From assembly GCA_016946835.1 (NCBI GenBank), contig JACVTC010000145.1, positions 1 to 10,000 of the forward strand: a DNA stretch of 10,000 nt, read 5' to 3'. This DNA is from Neocallimastix lanati (nom. inval.). Taxonomy: Eukaryota > Neocallimastigomycota > Neocallimastigomycetes > Neocallimastigales > Neocallimastigaceae. Numbering within the stretch: position 1 is the first letter of the stretch; each line of letters begins with the position of its first letter. Made by a program: the position numbers and the translations under genes. The notes under the pieces are model-generated. The model made no database searches and was not told the DNA's origin. It saw only the letters and a list, made by a program, of their open reading frames with translations. Shown piece by piece: positions 7,728 to 10,000 of the stretch.

Positions 7728-7897
7728 TGGACTCAGAAAACCCTCTGACAATCCAATTCTTTATTCCAATAATAATTCAGACTCAGAATCTCTCTCTGAA
7801 AATCTGATAAATTAATTCAGACTCGAAAACACCCTTCGAAAATCTGAAACTAAAAAAAAATAAATTCAGACTCAAAAACGCAATTTGAAAATCTGAA
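7728..7897 (-). repeat. Array of four tandem covarying hairpins upstream of gag
   Basis: Four units (plus-strand spans 7865-7897, 7816-7848, 7776-7808, 7728-7755) share one design: outer stem, 1-nt joint, 5-bp inner stem, 6-7 nt loop, inner stem, 3-nt joint, outer stem. On the plus strand the inner stems are TCAAA/TTTGA, TCGAA/TTCGA, TCAGA/TCTGA and TCAGA/TCTGA. The outer stems are TTCAGA/TCTGAA twice, TCAGA/TCTGA and TGGA/TCCA. Both strands of each stem change together while loops and spacers vary freely. Units are 40-50 bases apart, and the array ends 122 bases before the gag ATG. It may be a structured RNA leader (packaging, dimerisation or translation) or tandem palindromic protein-binding sites in a promoter. 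Confidence 0.85.
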
Positions 7898-8200
7898 GCT
7901 TTTTATTATGAATTTTAATGTTTATTATATTCTCTTAAGCATTAATACACAAAATATGTATATCTTAATCTTTTTTTTTTAAATTTATTTGTAGTAATAA
8001 CTTCTTTATTTAATTTTATTTAATATATTTATTTCCTTTATTAAAATAATTAATATAACATAAAGCAAATTGTATAAATACTTAAATAATAATAATAATG
8101 TATATTTATTTTTATTTTTATTTCTTTTTTGTATATATTTATTATTCTATTAATTCTTTGTTATAACATTTAATGAAATATTAAATAAAAAGTTAAAATA
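7898..8200. other. AT-rich spacer upstream of the retrotransposon
   Basis: About 300 bases of A/T-rich sequence in which a 5' LTR would be expected. No stretch here matches the region downstream of pol. No gene is seen. Confidence 0.6.
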
Positions 8201-8243
8201 CAAGCCAAACTATATAGTGTTGAACCATCAAATATATAGCTTG
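8201..8243. repeat. Small inverted repeat
   Basis: CTATATA (8210-8216) pairs with TATATAG (8233-8239), extended by CAAG/CTTG (8201-8204 and 8240-8243) around a 5-nt bulge; the loop is 16 bases. The role is unknown. Confidence 0.45.
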
Positions 8244-8877
8244 TTAACCCTTCTTACAATAAGTCCCCTTAGCTCTTTATTGATAAGTTGATAATGTCGA
8301 TTGTTAATTATTAAGAAACTTAATAAAAAGAAGGTAGCAATATTAAATTCTTTTTAATTTGGCTAACTTATTGTTAGTAATAAAGAAGATAATAACGTAT
8401 CCTTCCCAGTATCAACAAGATCAAAACAATAAAGTATTATGTGTGGGTGTTCAACTATCCCGCGTAGAGAGTTGTAAGACAGCTTATTTATATTTTTCTT
8501 TTTAATTAAAATTTAATTAATTATATAACGAATAATAGAAAATTTAACACACACAAAAAAATATTTCAATTATAAAAATTTCGAAAAAAAAAATTTAATT
8601 ATATAAAATCATAAAAATAATACACTTATTTGAAAAATAATAATAATAATCTAATTTTATATATTCTATATATATATATTGTACATGTATATATTAAAAA
8701 AAATAAAATAAACTGATAAACATAAAAAAAAAATTACAATTTATTATTTAGAATTATTAATAAAAAAAAAAAAAATTTATTTATAAAATTTATTCTTATT
8801 TAAAAAAAAATTAAAAATTTGTACTACAAAAAAAAAAATTTTTTTTTGCTTATTATTTTAATATTTATCATTAATTA

Positions 8878-8881
<4 letters not shown>
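8244..8881. other. Non-coding spacer, partly less AT-rich
   Basis: From 8244 to about 8485 the sequence is of mixed composition and has no open frame worth calling. It includes a short CAACT/AGTTG inverted repeat (8452-8456 and 8470-8474) around a CG-containing loop. From 8485 to 8881 it becomes A/T repeats and A-runs, including A11T9 at 8828-8847. The mixed part could be an old solo LTR or other degraded element; I see no terminal repeats to prove it. Confidence 0.5.

Positions 8882-8941
<60 letters not shown>
8882..8941 (-). repeat. Poly(T) tract of 60 bases
   Basis: Sixty uninterrupted T's on the plus strand, that is A's on the minus strand. It could be the A tail of a minus-strand retroposon whose body is no longer recognisable, or homopolymer expansion. 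Exact length is uncertain because sequencing of such runs is error-prone. Confidence 0.9.
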
Positions 8942-8944
<3 letters not shown>

Positions 8945-8986
8945 TATATAAATCTATATCTATGATAATACTATTGGTTAAAAAAA

Positions 8987-8990
<4 letters not shown>

Positions 8991-9033
<43 letters not shown>
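8991..9033 (-). repeat. Poly(T) tract of 43 bases preceded by A11
   Basis: Eleven A's (8980-8990) run straight into 43 T's. Together with the neighbouring 60-base tract it leaves only 38 bases of other sequence plus the A11 between two very long T runs. Confidence 0.9.
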
Positions 9034-9039
<6 letters not shown>

Positions 9040-9163
9040 TTGTTCTACACTAAAGAAAAATTTAATTTATTATTTATTAAAAAAAAAAATTTATTAATGA
9101 AATATTTATTATTTTAATAAAAGGAAAAAATATATATATATTTTTATTTTATTGCAAAAAAAA

Positions 9164-9187
9164 AATAATAATAATAATAATAATAAT
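9164..9187 (-). repeat. (AAT)8 microsatellite
   Basis: Eight perfect AAT units on the plus strand (ATT on the minus), directly after the 3' stem-loop of the SINE-like element and most simply its variable tail. Confidence 0.85.
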
Positions 9188-9340
9188 AGGCGAACAAATT
9201 TATAAAAGCCTAAAATAAAAATAAAAAAAAAACTATATATTTTAACGTCACTTCGCAAGAATGACCAGGGTTTTATCAGGGATCGAACCTGACCCACCTC
9301 TTATTTTCTGCGCGAGTGAACAAACTATCACCTGTTGAAG
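9164..9340 (-). mobile_element. tRNA-derived SINE-like element
   Basis: On the minus strand, GGTTCGATCC (9289-9280) fits the pol III B box and lies in a perfect tRNA T-arm: stem TCAGG/CCTGA (9292-9288 and 9280-9276) with loop TTCGATC. A degenerate A-box-like string, TGATAGTTTGTT, lies about 30 bases before it. No acceptor stem closes, so it is not a working tRNA. Downstream are a hairpin (9265-9247, 7 bp with one bulge), an A/T stretch, a TAGGC/GCCTA stem-loop (9212-9187) and eight ATT units. A tRNA-like head, a short body, and a 3' stem-loop with short tandem repeats are how many SINEs are built. The family is not identified and the 5' end is approximate. Confidence 0.55.
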
Positions 9341-9350
9341 TGTGTAGTTG

Positions 9351-9459
9351 CCTTCAGCGTGAAGGTTTTATAGTTCTAGGGCGTATTTGCCTAATTGTCA
9401 AGGATTTGTTCCTTGAGATACTCGCGTTTACAATCTACAAAACCTTGCAAAATTGTAAA
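9351..9459. other. Chain of four small hairpins beside the SINE-like head
   Basis: In order these are CCTTC/GAAGG (9351-9365, 5 bp), TAGGGC/GCCTA with one bulged G (about 9377-9392), CAAGGA/TCCTTG (9399-9415, 6 bp) and TTTACAAT/ATTGTAAA (9427-9459, 8 bp, 17-nt loop). The stretch is clearly less A/T-rich than its surroundings and has no open frame. It may be the 5' part of the SINE-like transcript or an independent structured RNA; I do not recognise a known RNA. Confidence 0.45.
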
Positions 9460-9616
9460 TAAGAGTTTATGAAATTAATATCCTGCAAGCTAACACTGTC
9501 TTACTCGAATATTAACTTCGTAAATTTGTTAACTTTTTATTATTTTTTTTTTTTTTATTATTTTTTTATCTATAATCTATAATTAAATAAAGTTACTACA
9601 AAAACTAAAGTTTTCC

Positions 9617-9620
<4 letters not shown>
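9460..9620. other. Spacer, no feature recognised
   Basis: Mixed composition to about 9535 and then A/T-rich with short T-runs. No open frame, repeat or RNA signature was found. Confidence 0.5.

Positions 9621-9667
<47 letters not shown>
9621..9667 (-). repeat. Poly(T) tract of 47 bases
   Basis: Forty-seven T's on the plus strand. Read on the minus strand it follows the G+C-rich island and about 55 bases of A/T sequence, so it may be the A tail of a retroposed unit that includes that island and the dispersed repeat at the window edge. Confidence 0.9.
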
Positions 9668-9670
<3 letters not shown>

Positions 9671-9739
9671 ATAACTTTTATTATTATTAATATTAATATT
9701 AAATTATTAATTATTATTATTTAACAAAACTTATGGATA

Positions 9740-9900
9740 ATCTGATAGTATACCCTGTCTGACGTGCAGCTTGCCTCTTCACGGCGTCATGCCACGCGGG
9801 TACCACGGCTACTGTATTCAATATAAAATACAGCAGTCCAGAGCCTACTAGCCCAATTACTATGTAGGTTAAACTTAGCCCGGAAATCTATATCCAAGGC
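9740..9900. other. G+C-rich structured island, unknown
   Basis: Positions 9751-9810 are 38/60 G+C and 9751-9890 about 49%, far above the surroundings. Two stems are visible. One pairs 9807-9818 with 9827-9839 (CTGTATT/AATACAG core, one bulge, and a G-U pair only if the minus strand is the RNA). The other pairs TGACGTG (9760-9766) with CAC and GTCA (9780-9789) around a 3-nt bulge. Both strands are stop-rich. I do not recognise rRNA, tRNA, snRNA or a transposase; a SINE body or a structured non-coding RNA are the main options. Confidence 0.5.
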
Positions 9901-9953
9901 TTTGTTAAATAATTTAATTAATAAATAATATTAAATTTTATTTTTCTAATATA

Positions 9954-10000
9954 CCCCGATATCTCCACCATAAATTATGTTATGGTTCGGGTTTTATTAG
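9954..10000 (-). repeat. Dispersed repeat copy B, cut by the window edge
   Basis: It begins CCCCGATATCTCCACCATAA and runs to the window end. It shares both halves of the core with copy A (661-697) and 23 identical bases with copy C (1740-1762). It contains a perfect 6-bp hairpin CCATAA/TTATGG (9968-9985, loop ATTATG) that is broken in copy A. Confidence 0.65.

Noticed and set aside
7728-7897. CRISPR-like array
   Set aside because: There are only four short units with variable stems and A/T spacers in a eukaryotic retrotransposon context; no cas-like gene is present.
8209-8310. Possible LTR pair with 241-345 (shared ATAAGTTGATAA and similar words)
   Set aside because: Only about 12 bases match in a row, in A/T-rich sequence and with different spacing; not enough to claim a repeat.
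9109-9297. Minus-strand open frame of 62 codons
   Set aside because: It reads through the SINE-like element, its microsatellite tail and A/T runs; no protein features.
9268-9340. A functional tRNA gene on the minus strand
   Set aside because: The T-arm is perfect, but no acceptor stem pairs at the right distance, the A box is poor and no clear anticodon arm forms.

Overview
The window is extremely A+T-rich eukaryotic DNA. It has long homopolymer tracts, one retrotransposon and no host gene that I can name. Base composition, lysine- and asparagine-rich proteins, standard stop codons and a Ty3/gypsy element without a chromodomain fit an AT-rich early-diverging fungus. A Rhizophagus-like (Glomeromycotina) genome is my best guess, but this is inference from style and not a database match.

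Layout. Positions 1-2506 hold no gene I can defend. This part has A/T-rich spacer, a copy of a dispersed repeat with an oligo-A tail on the minus strand (583-697), a T-rich low-complexity block with a ~42-bp tandem repeat (704-1007), and a short possibly coding remnant (1008-1102). Positions 2507-7897 are a Ty3/gypsy-type LTR-retrotransposon coding unit on the minus strand. In its own reading direction it has an upstream array of four tandem hairpins (7897-7728), gag (7605-6712), a -1 frameshift signal (6724-6672), pol (to 2606), a short purine-rich tract and an imperfect palindrome (2580-2507). Both reading frames are intact. However, I find no matching pair of long terminal repeats inside the window.

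Positions 7898-10000 are non-coding. They contain poly(T) runs of 60, 43 and 47 bases, a tRNA-derived SINE-like element on the minus strand (about 9340-9164) with a perfect T-arm and an (ATT)8 tail, a chain of small hairpins beside it, a G+C-rich island (about 9740-9900) and another copy of the dispersed repeat at the right edge.

How the genes work together. Gag would form the particle and bind RNA through one CCHC knuckle. A TTTAAAC slippery heptamer lies two codons before the gag stop and is followed by a 7-nt spacer and a predicted H-type pseudoknot. It should divert a fraction of ribosomes into the -1 frame, giving a Gag-Pol fusion of about 1666 residues with protease, reverse transcriptase, RNase H and integrase. 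The most notable new observations are this compact frameshift signal and the four upstream hairpins, whose stems differ by compensating base-pair changes.
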